From Deroplatys truncata (taxonomy: Eukaryota > Arthropoda > Insecta > Mantodea > Mantidae): DNA of 64,000 nucleotides. Shown one piece after another: positions 35,953 to 46,235 of this stretch. The stretch's first letter is position 1. Every line of letters starts with the position of its first letter. The stretch lies in contig CM060987.1 of NCBI GenBank assembly GCA_030765065.1, forward strand, positions 70,814,557 to 70,878,556, in the 5' to 3' direction. The notes below the pieces were generated by a model, which saw only the letters and a program-made list of their open reading frames with translations, made no database searches and was not told the origin of the DNA. The position numbers and the translations under genes were made by a program.

Positions 35953-37271
35953 CAAAGTGATTTATGAAGAACTAACACATTACATTGTTTCAAAAGGAGT
36001 TATGCCAGCGACAACTTATTATATCTGAAATGCAGAGGAATTTTGAGAGATTATTTACCTCTATAGCAAATGTTGAGAATGTCCTCCATCCTGCATAAGG
36101 CACAACTCAACACGTCGTTCCATGTTACTGGCCACTCGGTTGGAGGACTCTGTCGTCAATAGCTTGAATCTCCTGTGTAATGTTGTGCTTCAGATCGTCC
36201 AATGTCTGCGGACGTGAGGCATAAGCCCTGTCTTTTAAGTAACCCCATAGAAGGAAGTCCAGCGATGTCAAATCCGGAGATCTCGGTGGCCACAGGCTCT
36301 TGGAGATTATCCGGTCAACAAAGAAACTTGTAATTAGTGCCATGGATTCATTTGATGTATGGCATGTAGCGCCGTCCTGCTGAAAACATCCTTGACTCAG
36401 CTCTACATCGTTTACTCAGCAAACTCCATGAAAATCCGTCGGTACTCTGCAGTGTTCACATTGCTTTCAAAAAAAAATTGGTCCCACTATTCTCTAAGCG
36501 GATATTGCGCACCAAACTCCGATTTTAACCGGGTGCATAGATGCTTCATGTGGATTTTCGCTGGCCCAATAGCGTGACTTATTCGAGTTCACACAGCCGG
36601 ATAAATGGAACCATGCTTCATCTGTGAACCATGTTATGGACAATATGGCAGGATTTTGCACAATGAACGTCTGAAACCAACGACAATAATTCAATTCTCT
36701 ATCCTTATCTGGTTCCTGTAACTATGGACAACCGTAATCCTATACGGCTTTAGGCCTGCACTTTCCACAGCTCTCTGACACATTGAGTAGCTGTACCCTG
36801 TCTCCTGCGACAAACGTCTTAGTGATTTTTTGGGTGACTGATCCAATCGTGCGCTCTTACGTCAACAACAACCTACATGAACGAGTTTTGCCTTTTTCAC
36901 TCACCAGAGATCCAGTTGTTTCCAATTTGTTTACCAGCCTCAGTACTGTGTTTCTTTGGGGAGGATTCCGAACACCAAATTCTCTGAGTAGCTGTAATTG
37001 AATTCGTAATCCAGTATTGCTTTACAAGGAAGAGCCGTTCATTTAATGTGTACTCCATTTTCACGTTGACTAGAACAAAATCTTAAAAACAGTTACCGAT
37101 AATAAAACTAACAATTATTACGAATAAAACATGAACATCTGCGCTTCTAGTGACAGGCAATCGAAACTCCAGAACATTTTACTTAATCTGCTGCTAAAAT
37201 TGGGGCATTGAGTAAATTTCGAACAGAATAATTAAAGAAACAAATGTGTCAGTTCTTCATAAATCACCCCG
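35953..37271 (-). mobile_element. Tc1/mariner-superfamily transposon, both ends present (1319 bp)
   Basis: The ends are CAAAGTGATTTATGAAGAAC at 35953 and, on the other strand, CGGGGTGATTTATGAAGAAC ending at 37271. Both are flanked by TA (35951-35952 and 37272-37273), the standard target. Minus-strand frames encode MEYTLNERLFLVKQYWITNS (HTH region, right end), then TGYSYSMCQRAV, TWFTDEAWFHLSG (first aspartate, 36600-36640), HPVKIGVWCAIS, QQDGATCHTSNES (second aspartate) and WPPRSPDLTSLDFLLWGYLKDR. The third aspartate lies about 40 residues after the second, a DD39D-like spacing that differs from classic DD34D mariners. Frames change at several points, so the gene is dead although the ends are well preserved. 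Confidence 0.9.
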
Positions 37272-37709
37272 TATAATATGAATAGTATAATATAAAGCGA
37301 TACATCCAAATTAGTATAATGGGTAGAAATAAACCTACAGCTGTTGATATATAACTATATCTAATCTGTCGCTTCCAACAGCAAAATAGTCGTCCTCTGT
37401 GGTAAGGGGTACCATACTAAGCTCTAGTTCCCGAGGTCGCGGGTTCAAACCCGTGGAGGGCGATGTATTTGTTTCGGGCGTAAATATCCTTAGCCGGCGT
37501 AGGGAAGTGGCGACCCCATCGCCCAGTGGGAAACCACTGCAAACAGCCACCCGAGTATTGGCGGGAAAACCAAAACCTTATGGGACTGGGAGGAAATGCC
37601 CAACCCTACCTCAAGAACTGAGGCTCCCTTAGTACCCTGGGGGTAAACAGGGACCTTAAGCGTTGGGCTAATCCCCCACCTTAAGTATTATTGGATTCAA
37701 AAGGATAAA

Positions 37710-38516
37710 GTGAGCCTCGGAAAGGAACAGAATAGACGAAGACTTCGCAAGAAACATGGTTTACGAATTGGAACATGGAATATAAAAACACTAGTTGGTA
37801 AGGAGGTACAGATGATAGAGGAAATGAAGAAATATAAGATTGTAATATTAGGAGTTAGTGAAACAAGGAAGAAGGGACAGGGCACTCAAACACTACATGG
37901 TAATTATGAAATGAGATATATAGGTGTCCCATGGAAAATAAGAGCAAAGGAAGGTGTAGCCATAATTGTAACGGAAGAATTAGACAAAAAAGTAACATCA
38001 TGGGAAGGATTTAGCTCGAGACTGATGACAATAGATATGGAATTGGAGATTCCTTTAACTATTATTCAGGTTTATGCACCCACTGAGGATGATGAAATAG
38101 AAGAAAAGGAAAAGTTTTTTGAAGATCTACAAAACTTAATAAACAAGGCAGAAAGAAAGAAAAGGAAAGTAATTGTAATGGGGGACCTAAATGGAAGAGT
38201 AGGAAATGATAGGAAGAAAAGCAGAAAGGTCTTAGGCCCTTATGGAGGAGAAAGTACAGTAAACGGAAATGGAAATAGAATAATAGATTTGTGTATTGGC
38301 AACAGATTTATTGTAGCTAATACATTTTACAAACATAAACGTATACATCAAATTACGTTCAAATCTACTCAATATGAGAGTATAATAGACTATTTCCTAC
38401 TCCCGAAAGAAATAAAAAATGTCTGTAGGGATGTAAAAATAATAAGAGGGGCAGAACTAGCTACAGATCACTTTCTCCTGGTCCCAGATGGTGGCAGATA
38501 TGACCTTCGCAGGTGA
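37710..38516 (+). pseudogene. LINE endonuclease domain (APE-type)
   Basis: The domain nicks the target DNA to prime reverse transcription. Visible motifs: RIGTWNIKTL (residues about 18-27, metal-binding Asn), GVSETRKKG (catalytic Glu, about 48), TIIQVYAPTE (about 110-119), VMGDLNGRVG (about 150-159, Asp/Asn pair), ESIIDYF (about 223-229) and ATDHFLLV (about 250-257, catalytic His). All key residues of the apurinic endonuclease family are present. The first in-frame start is GTG at 37710. The frame is open from about 37647 and contains no ATG before the domain, so the true start codon may be mutated or non-standard. The frame then runs out at 38516 because of an apparent 10-bp insertion (CCCAGATGGT, about 38481-38490) relative to the expected FLLVADM junction with the reverse transcriptase frame. 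Confidence 0.9.
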
Positions 38517-40704
38517 GAGATGCAGGAGGCGAATGGGCTACCAGAGAATAAGGTGGGAAGAGCTGCAAGAAAAAACTAAAAGAGAAGAATTCTGTATGAA
38601 GTTGGAACAAAAATGTAGCGAAAGAAGTATTCCTGAGAAAGAAGAAAATGAAGTAGAAGCTAAATGGAAATCCCTTAAGGAAGATATTCTGATAGTTGGT
38701 GAGGAAGTATGTGGTATGAAAAAAGTGAGAGAAGGGGTCAAGGCAACTAAATGGTGGAATGAAGATGTACAAAAAGCCGTGAAGGAGAAGAAAAAAGCTT
38801 GGAAACAGTACTTAACCACCAAAAATATAGAGCATAAAGAAGAATATGATAAAAAGAAAACGGAGTGCAAAATAGTGGTGAAAAGAGCAAAAAGACAAAC
38901 GTGGAAAGAATTCGGTGAGAGTATGGAAGATAACTATATACATGACAATAAGAAATTCTGGAAGACCATGAGATACCTAAGAGGGAAACATGGCAGAAAA
39001 GTGTATAGTATAAAAGACAAGGAAAATAGATTGAAAACAGAAACACAGGATGTACTAGAGGTATGGAGCAGGTATTATGAAGAGAAATTTAGGAATGAGC
39101 CTGTTATGATGGAGATCAATTGGGAAGAAGAAGGGACAGATACAGATATGGACAGGGATTTAGAGATTGATTACTGGGATGTACAGATAGCAGTGGGGCA
39201 AATGAAAAGCGGTAAGGTAGCTGGAGTAGATGGAATAGTCCCTGAGATGATTAAAGCCGGAGGTAAAACCATGATTAACCAGATGAAGGAGTTGTTTAGA
39301 ATAGTCTGGAGAGAGGAATATATCCCGAATGAATGGAATCAAAATATAGTAATCCCCATATATAAAAAGGGAGAGTCTTGTAAATGTGAGAACTATAGAG
39401 CAATTTGCTTAATAAGTACGGTCATGAAGTTATATACAAGGATTCTGGAAAGGAAATTGAGAAGGTATGTGGAAAAGGATTTAGAAGACGAACAAGCAGG
39501 TTTTAGACCCAGTAGACAGACTCAGGACCAGATATTTGCGCTAAGAATCATCACAGATAAATGGATAAGTAAAAATAAAACAGCATACCTTGCATTTTTG
39601 GATCTACAAGCAGCCTTTGACGCTGTACCAAGAGTAGAGATATGGAAGGCACTATATAAGAAGAAGGTACCCTTAAAATTAATAAGGGTAATCAAATCTA
39701 CATTTAATAATGTAGAGGGCATAGTAAGGCTGAAGGGCAGAGCATCAAAACCTTTTAAGATAGAAAAAGGTGTTAAACAGGGAGATAGTTTAAGCCCATT
39801 ATTGTTTACAGTATTTTTGGATGAAGTAATGAAAACTTGTAAAATGAGAACAAGCAAGGCACTAGTGGGAATGTGGAATTTAAGACCTATATACTGCCAA
39901 ACTTTAGCTTATGCAGATGATATCGTGCTTATATCAGATTCAGAAAATAAATTACAGCAAGCAATAATAGAATGGATAGAAACATTACAGGAAAGGGGGA
40001 TGACGGTTAATCTTAATAAGAGTAAAGTAATGATGGTAGCTAGGACAGAAGACCAGATAAAGGAGATCAAGATAGAAAAAGAGGGAAGGCAGTTAGAGTT
40101 AGAGCAAGTGGAAAGCTATGAGTATTTGGGAACAGTGATAAACCAAACGGGTAAAATACAAGAAGAAATAAGAAAGCGTGTAGAGAAAGCTACTAAAGCG
40201 TATTATACACTAAGTAAATGTGTTTTTGGGAAAGAAGAAGTAGATAAGAGGACAAAAACTAAAGTATATAAAACAGTTATAGAACCAATACTTATCTATG
40301 GAAGTGAAAGCTGGATAACAACAAAAAGTGAATTAAGCATGGTGAATGCAACGCAAATGAAATGCTTAAGAAGAATAGTTAGAAAGACACGACAAGATAG
40401 AATAAGGAATGAAAGGATAAGAGATGAACTCAAAGTGCCATCGGTAAATACGAGGATAGAAGAAAGACAGTTTACATGGTATGGACATGTAAAAAGAATG
40501 GATACAGACCGGAAAGTACGCCAATTTTTAGAAGCAAGACCATTAGGAAGGAATCCGAAAGGAAGACCAAGGATAACCTGGGAAGAAGTGATTAAAAGAG
40601 CGGTGGCTAAAAGAGGAAAGACTTGGGATCAGTTTAATAGACTGGTAAAGGATAGGATGGAGTTTAAAAAATGGATCCGAGGCAAACCCCTGACACCTCG
40701 ATAG
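38488..40704 (+). CDS. LINE reverse transcriptase region, 738 codons open
   Basis: An uninterrupted frame continuing the endonuclease in the next frame. Residues 1-230 form a lysine-rich linker. The reverse transcriptase core includes GKVAGVDGIVPEMIK (about 240), NYRAICLISTVMKLYTRILE (about 308), AFLDLQAAFDAV (about 370, first catalytic Asp), GVKQGDSLSPLLF (about 428) and LAYADDIVLIS (about 472, the YADD active site). The C-terminal region has TWYGHVKRM (about 662) and GRPRITWEEVI, typical of RTE-like elements, with no RNase H domain. All catalytic residues are intact. It would be expressed normally only as a fusion with the endonuclease, so this copy is probably inactive, but the region could be functional if expressed alone. 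Confidence 0.95.
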   Translation: MVADMTFAGERCRRRMGYQRIRWEELQEKTKREEFCMKLEQKCSERSIPEKEENEVEAKWKSLKEDILIVGEEVCGMKKVREGVKATKWWNEDVQKAVKEKKKAWKQYLTTKNIEHKEEYDKKKTECKIVVKRAKRQTWKEFGESMEDNYIHDNKKFWKTMRYLRGKHGRKVYSIKDKENRLKTETQDVLEVWSRYYEEKFRNEPVMMEINWEEEGTDTDMDRDLEIDYWDVQIAVGQMKSGKVAGVDGIVPEMIKAGGKTMINQMKELFRIVWREEYIPNEWNQNIVIPIYKKGESCKCENYRAICLISTVMKLYTRILERKLRRYVEKDLEDEQAGFRPSRQTQDQIFALRIITDKWISKNKTAYLAFLDLQAAFDAVPRVEIWKALYKKKVPLKLIRVIKSTFNNVEGIVRLKGRASKPFKIEKGVKQGDSLSPLLFTVFLDEVMKTCKMRTSKALVGMWNLRPIYCQTLAYADDIVLISDSENKLQQAIIEWIETLQERGMTVNLNKSKVMMVARTEDQIKEIKIEKEGRQLELEQVESYEYLGTVINQTGKIQEEIRKRVEKATKAYYTLSKCVFGKEEVDKRTKTKVYKTVIEPILIYGSESWITTKSELSMVNATQMKCLRRIVRKTRQDRIRNERIRDELKVPSVNTRIEERQFTWYGHVKRMDTDRKVRQFLEARPLGRNPKGRPRITWEEVIKRAVAKRGKTWDQFNRLVKDRMEFKKWIRGKPLTPR

Positions 40705-40936
40705 TGGTAGAACAGGGAAGTTGAAGAAGAAGAAGTAAATATCCTTAGCGTGGCTTTTGTCGGGAGGGAAGTAAAGGCGGTGGTCCCGTGTCGTAGATTT
40801 GCGGCACGTAAAAGAACCTCAGGCCTGATAGAGGGAGGCGCCTCTGAGCAAAATTTCCGATCTTTCACCCCCAATATAGAATGGGACGCTAAGAACCATA
40901 GCAGTTAAAGAGCAGCGATAAATAAAAGTCAATTTA

Positions 40937-41433
40937 AACAGCAAAGTAATTTGAGACTGGCATTATCTCAGACAGCGAAGGAAAAGCAATAAAAAACTGG
41001 GTACAAATAGATATTCTGCACACTTTCTTTAGAGACGTTTTGCTGCGTATCTTCTTAGATTTTTCTCACTGCTAATGAAATCTTCTCCGAGCGTAATGTG
41101 AAGAAGCAAATACACTTTATTTCCGCTTGTGCCAAGTTTCTCCAATTCGTGCTTCGTTTTCTTGTCTCTGTATCCTTTACTGCCTCCGTGTTCCTGTCTG
41201 GCTTTGACACTGTTTTAGTAATTTCCTCTTTCGTCAGCTTTGCAACTTTTCTTGGATTTTACAGCTCTGCTAAGCTCTTTCATAAGCACACATGCGAAAG
41301 TGCTCTGTTTTATTTGTCGCCCCTGCAATGGCAGCCTTTATGTCCAGCTATTAAAAATGTTTGATGAACGTTCCTCATGTCTGAAGTGGCGCCAAACATT
41401 TCCAAAGCACCACTCTGTTAGTTGGAATAACTC

Positions 41434-41470
<37 letters not shown>

Positions 41471-41944
41471 TTACGTAAAGGGACATTTACAGCTGATCAC
41501 CACTCTGTGCCTAGTCAGTTATACTTCCTGAAAAGTGTTTCAATTTATGTGGGATATTTAAGAGCAGACTAAATGGCAATAATTGACAAAAAATGACATT
41601 TTTAGGTTACTGTGTGGTCTTATAAATTGGAATTTCCTTTTTAATTGACATGTATTTTAGGTACAATACTTGTATTTTAAATATATTTTTAAAAATTGAG
41701 CTGCACATGCCATTTTGTAATCGAAAATCATAATTCCTATGCTCTTTGGAATAGAGAGGTACATTTTAGGCCATTTTACCCTAGTTATTGATACCACTTC
41801 TGAATATGACAGCTTCTGTATGTCAAGCAATTGGTTTCTTCTTTGTAAATATATTTGAGTATTTGTCCTCCCTTGTTCCTTTAAACAGGGTTTTTTCTCC
41901 CGTAAATGACATTTTCTGTTATAAATGAACCGTTTTCTAAGAAA
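40937..41944. other. unassigned stretch with (CT)n
   Basis: Open frames at 41098-41572 give serine/leucine-rich sequence because of the (CT)n tract at 41432-41470. No domain seen. Confidence 0.5.
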
Positions 41945-42500
41945 GTATATCGAATATAAAAAAATTCAATGCCATAGCCGGGATTTGAACTACCGATCTC
42001 CCGGTCTCCGTCCGGTTGCTGTAACCACTGATCTACCATGACAACATATCGACACGGCATTAAATTCTGCAACTGATTTATATTTTTCCCGATAAACCAC
42101 AAGGAGATCTAAAATTGTATTGAGATGACATACCCCAATGGCGACTTACAATGCTGTAAGTGCTTTAAGTCCTGGGCTTCATAGTTTCAACCACAATTAG
42201 GTCAATTAATGGAATTAATTGTTCTTTCACATAAGCCGTGTGTTAGACAAGGTTGAAAAAGTAGAATCAGACGACTGAAAACTTCAATGCCATAGCCGGG
42301 ATTTGAACTACGGTCTTCCGGTCTCCGCCCGGTTGCTCTAACCACTAAGCTACCATGGCAACATGCCCAAACGACATTAAATTATCCAAATGATTCGAAT
42401 TTTTCCCGGTAAACCACAAAGAGATCTCAAATTGTATTGAGTTGACATACCCCAATCGCGACTTACAATGGTGTAAGTGTTTCAACCACCATTAGGCTAG
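41945..42500 (-). repeat. 320-bp tRNA-like repeat, tandem dimer
   Basis: Two units with CAATGCCATAGCCGGG at 41967 and 42284 lie 317 bp apart. Each has box B (GGATTTGAACTACCG or a variant) and box A (CTAACCACTAAGCTACCATGG) in minus orientation. The linker word GTAGAATCAGACGACTGAAA joins them. Same family as 31880-32210. Confidence 0.8.
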
Positions 42501-42607
42501 CGGAAGAATAGCGTTCGACCTGAAACCTTGGTATTAGGTATTCACCGGAAAATTAATGTTTTGAGGTCAGTGAAAAAAAGAAAATAATTATTTTCACGAA
42601 AATTTCG

Positions 42608-42640
42608 GAGAGAGAGAGAGAGAGGGAGGGAGGAGGAAGG
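42608..42640. repeat. (GA)n/(GGA)n tract
   Basis: A purine-rich GAGAGAGG tract lies directly beside the mitochondrial fragment. Confidence 0.85.
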
Positions 42641-42659
42641 AGAGGGAGATTCTGAGCAG

Positions 42660-42790
42660 ATTAATTGATGAGAATGATAAAATGTTTCGTAAAGAAACTT
42701 GATTAACACCTCCAATAGCTCCAATAAGTGCGGATAATATAATTGTAATTTGAATGAAATAATTATTAATAATTAAATAGGAAATGAACA
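42660..42790 (-). pseudogene. nuclear copy of mitochondrial ND2 (numt fragment)
   Basis: The minus strand translates without interruption to ISYLIINNYFIQITIILSAL, then IGAIGGVNQVSLRNILSFSSIN. The LSALIGAIGG.NQ.SLRKILAFSSIN block is diagnostic of arthropod NADH dehydrogenase subunit 2, a membrane subunit of complex I. Only about 130 bp remain: homology stops just after FSSIN, where HLGW is expected, beside a GA-rich tract, and fades upstream of ISYL. The conserved lysine of SLRK reads asparagine here. It is a non-functional insert of mitochondrial DNA. Confidence 0.75.
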
Positions 42791-42954
42791 GTTCAACTAA
42801 TTCCCTGTTGAAAATAACTAAATGAAATTTCGAGACGATAAAAAGCAACACCGGAATGCTATTGTTAATTTACTTTGTTATTAATAAGTTGATTGGTTAT
42901 GTTTTAAAAATAAATTGTTAATAAATTTTAATGAAAAATGTGTAATCAAGGAAA

Positions 42955-43349
42955 AAAATCTGATGTGTTACACTCACATGACTTTCTCTACTCTTGTACA
43001 AACTATTTTTACAAACTTATTCTCCATATGCTTCATGTTAATCGAGATATCGAGATGTTAATCTTATTGCTAATTTTCTTGTAGATGCAAGGGGAATTAT
43101 ACGCTTTAAGCGATAGTCAAATATTTTAAGAGCTGGTTGCTATGTGGAACATTCCATTCTCTTTGCATTACCAGGACAAAGAAGAAATGAATAACGCATC
43201 CCCATTTGAGAAAAAGTTTTATTTCGATTAAAATGAAGAAGACAGGGAAATAAACTTGGGAAATAAACTTGGGTAAGAATAATCTGTATACCCACTAATA
43301 CGCGCTAGAGGGTAGAAAAAGGCATGTGAATGTAACACATCAGATTTTT
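42955..43349. repeat. family H inverted pair with two 5' ends outward
   Basis: The left part (plus) starts AAAAAATCTGATGTGTTACA and runs to about 43160. The right part (minus) ends GTAACACATCAGATTTTTT at 43349. The result is a 390-bp unit with near-identical inverted ends of about 30 bp. A 15-bp direct repeat (GGGAAATAAACTTG) lies near 43245-43272. Confidence 0.75.
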
Positions 43350-44201
43350 TTTTATTAAATCTTGCTTATTCTGTGTATTATAACACGTATGATCTGCGGA
43401 CCCGTGCGATTGATAGGGTCTATGTATGTGTATCATTATTTAAATAAATACACTCATTCATTGTGCACAGCGACAGTTTGGCTAGGAAATATTTGTGCCG
43501 AAAGAGGATACGAGTATATCCGAGGTGATTGTGAAGAGGGACACTTGTGTAAATTCAAACAGCGTGACAAAAACAATCTTAGAAAACATACATTGTTAAA
43601 TTAATGTATTATTAATTATTATTATTATTCATTCATTCATTCATGCATTTAAGAGAGTTCGGGTCAATACGATTTAAAAAGCGAAATATTATTTTTTTAT
43701 TGAAAAAGAACTGAGGAAGGAGTGAATGATTACCTATTTATATAGAAGGAATTCAATACGCTAAAAAATAAGTGGAACACATAGTTGGTTAGGTATACCA
43801 TTCATTATTAATAATTAATTTTATAATTAATAATATTTTTTCGCATGCCCATTATAAATTCTTGGCATAATAATTACGACCGAAACATTCGGTTTCCCTT
43901 CATTGATTTAATATTACGTCACATAAAAATTAGCATTTTCAAGTTCAGAACTATCTTAAGACAGAAAGAAAAGCAGCCTTTAATATTAATAATGTTTAAC
44001 TCGTTTTTAACTAGTGTTTTATATATATAATATGTGTATATGTGTGTGTGTGTATTAAACTCCTTACCTTCGCAATACACGTGGGAGATATAATCTGCTC
44101 ATAGGGCAACCCAGGAAATATCATATGCAAACTATATATATTCGGATACCTAACTAAATGTAAATCGAGCCAAATGTCAATAAAATGCTACCAGGTATGT
44201 A
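43350..44201. other. unassigned AT-rich stretch
   Basis: An 80-codon frame (43362-43604, plus) ends in CEEGHLCKFKQRDKNNLRKH, with a weak C/H pattern like a degraded zinc finger. I do not call it a gene. A (TATG/TG)n tract lies near 44021-44053. Confidence 0.35.
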
Positions 44202-44684
44202 CAGTCGAGTGCATAGAATCGAGGCGATATTTTGCGCAATGGCTTATGTTGGTAAGGACTCTGCCACGCACAGCCTCCACCTCTTAATTGGTTCTAGCTT
44301 TCCACTTAATATTTGTCTTGCTCCCCTGCCCCTTTCTTTTGCCCCTGAGCCTGAAACCGACCTGCGTTTATTGGTTAATGTTTGAGTGCATTTTAGCATC
44401 AAACCAATATGAGACGCACTCATTCAGGGGCCGGTGAGGATTGTCGCGGCGAAGCATGCCTTCCAGTCACTCAGGTGAAGTGTTTCGGTACTCCTCCCCT
44501 TTCGCCGCTCACCTGTGGCTGATATTTGTTCATAAGCTAAGGTATGTATATTGGACTTGAATTCAAACCAGTAAGATATTGAATCATCCAGGGCTGGTAA
44601 TGATAAAGAATTTCTGCCAACATTAAATAAAGAAAACCACTATTGGAAACCAAAAGCATGGGCACGTTTCCATGCATTCGACTA
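44202..44684. mobile_element. Tc1/mariner-type MITE, 483 bp
   Basis: The left end CAGTCGAGTGCATAGAA and the right end (reverse complement) TAGTCGAATGCATGGAA match at 14 of 17 positions. TA lies outside both ends (44200-44201 and 44685-44686). The interior is GC-richer than its flanks, with CCAAT-like words but no transposase. It is therefore a non-autonomous element using Tc1-type ends. Confidence 0.65.
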
Positions 44685-44969
44685 TACACTTGGAGTACTT
44701 TTTACGAGAGGGACAGAAATAAGGGTTATATTAACTTGCATGAGCAGTTGAACAACTGCTCAACACAAACCATTGCTGGTCATTTCGCACTGCTGTTCAT
44801 AAATTGAGGATTGCATATTATTTTACACTGTTACAATAATTAACATCGTTCGTGTGATGAAATGGAATTAGACGAATTTACATTTTATAAACTTAGACAG
44901 TTTATATGTGAATTAATTAGGCAATTCTGTAAACAAAAGTGCTATTCAACGTTAAATATTACATAATAT

Positions 44970-45310
44970 TTGCATTGCAAATCTCAAACGAACAACTATG
45001 AATATTTCAGAGATGATTAAGGCCGCAAACATTTATTTCACATAAACTGTATTCTGTAACGTAATGTGCATATTAGCTGTAGTAAGTTATGTTTTGTCAT
45101 GTATATAAGTTGAATGAGAATAATGAAAGCTTCAAAGCTATATGTTTATCAATTATCTCAAACATCCCATTATATTAATCAAAAACTTTAAGAGCCATAT
45201 TTCGTGTTCAGGGTTGCTTGGGGTGGGAGATATTCTTTAAATCCTTCGCCTGGCACCCTTAAGCAAGTGCATGACTTAAATATGAGGATTGTTATTTATC
45301 CGAAATTTCT
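44970..45310 (+). repeat. family H fragment
   Basis: CTCAAACGAACAACTATGAAT, GATGATTAAGGCCGC, AACTTTAAGAGCCATATTTC and GGTGGGAGATATTCTTTAAA follow the internal order of family H on the plus strand. Confidence 0.6.
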
Positions 45311-45319
45311 TTTTCAGCT

Positions 45320-45545
45320 ATCCTTTTTTTCAGTTCCATTTATATCCCGCCTTTTGCTATATTGGTCTTATCGGCGGCCTTTCATTTGGAAGTTATTGCC
45401 TATTGGCAATGGTGTTAGCTTGTGTCGTTACTTCCAGACTCTGAGAAAGATAGGGATTAATCTTGCCCCAGGTGGGAATCGAACCCGGGACCTCTAGCAC
45501 AGCAGGCAGTTCTCTACCGCCAGAGCTATGGGCCAGCCCGCTGTA
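45320..45545 (-). mobile_element. tRNA-derived SINE (separate family)
   Basis: The minus-strand head GCCCATAGCTCTGGCGGTAG (box A) and GGTCCCGGGTTCGATTCCC (box B, about 45477-45495) form the best tRNA-like structure in the window. The tail (CCTATTGGCAATGGTG in plus orientation) matches no other SINE here. Confidence 0.65.
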
Positions 45546-45636
45546 CTTTTATCATATACGCGCTCGGAACTTTTCCTCAAAATGCACCTTTTTAGGTGCG
45601 TACGCTACCTCGAAGCACCTGTTAGCATGACTTAGT

Positions 45637-45780
45637 CCAGTAGTGGCGAAAACGCGACTCGCGAGGCAGTGTGACTGGCAGGCGCAACTCCTTTTCTAGC
45701 GGTCCATGTACTGCTGAGTGATGTAGTGCGTGTTGCATATTTGATGACTCGAGAGAGAAAGGCATTTTCGCCACCCTTGG
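45637..45780. mobile_element. GTGGCGAAAA MITE, copy 1 (144 bp)
   Basis: The ends are CCAGTAGTGGCGAAAACG and, reversed, CCAAGGGTGGCGAAAATG. CTTAGT is repeated at 45631-45636 and 45781-45786. Non-coding. Confidence 0.85.
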
Positions 45781-46235
45781 CTTAGTGCATCTGTCCGCTC
45801 ATGTACATGAAACAACTCGCCAGCTGCTACACATATAGAGTTGAGGTTTTATACAGGAGTATATAAGTGTTTGAAGGAATGCTGTCGTTACAGTTCAAAT
45901 TTGGTTGACATCGGTATTAAATTAACTGTAGTTTAAATGGGAAGACTCATACATTTTCAATTTATAGGCGAACTTTACACACACGGAGTTGAAAGTTTAT
46001 ACATTAAGAGTTTAAACAAAATTTAAGCTTTGATTAATATCGATAGAAAATAGGGGTAGTTTAGATGGAAGGCCTATTACTATTTTCTATTTTTAAGCGA
46101 ACCGCTGCATATAAGTAGTTGAAACATTGTACCCTAGGGTAGGTATGGCCAACCTATTTTGAGCTTGGGTTAATAAATGATAGAATTGTTTTGAAGGGCC
46201 ATCTAACAAAATGTATATTTGATAACTAATTTGAA

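Larger units (their letters stand above)
37495..40734 (+). mobile_element. near-intact RTE-type LINE, 3240 bp, 15-bp TSD
   Basis: GTAAATATCCTTAGC is repeated exactly at 37480-37494 and 40735-40749, fixing both ends. A short 5' untranslated region (37495 to about 37690) is followed by an endonuclease and reverse transcriptase frame with a single break near 38480. The tail is GAAGTTGAAGAAGAAGAAG. Length, single long frame and GAA-type tail agree with the RTE clade. The perfect TSD and only one break make this the youngest element in the window. Confidence 0.95.
37389..40936 (+). mobile_element. SINE-c split by the RTE-type LINE
   Basis: The left piece (37389-37494) has the head GTCGTCCTCTGTGGTAAGG and box B GGTCGCGGGTTCAAACCCG. 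The right piece (40750-40936) continues with GGCTTTTGTCGGGAGGGAAG, GGCACGTAAAAGAACCTCAG and an ATAAATAAAA tail. The SINE's own TSD is AACAGCAAAATA (37377-37388) and AACAGCAAAGTA (40937-40948). Comparing with 25138-25428 shows nothing is lost at the LINE insertion point apart from normal divergence. Confidence 0.95.

Noticed and set aside
37710-40704. Two LINE frames read as two separate genes (ORF1 and ORF2)
   Set aside because: The junction fits one RTE-type endonuclease/reverse transcriptase frame broken by a 10-bp insertion; RTE elements normally have one main frame.
43362-43604. 80-codon frame with CEEGHLCKF...NLRKH as a zinc-finger gene
   Set aside because: One weak C/H pattern without a second finger; no start context or exon structure visible.
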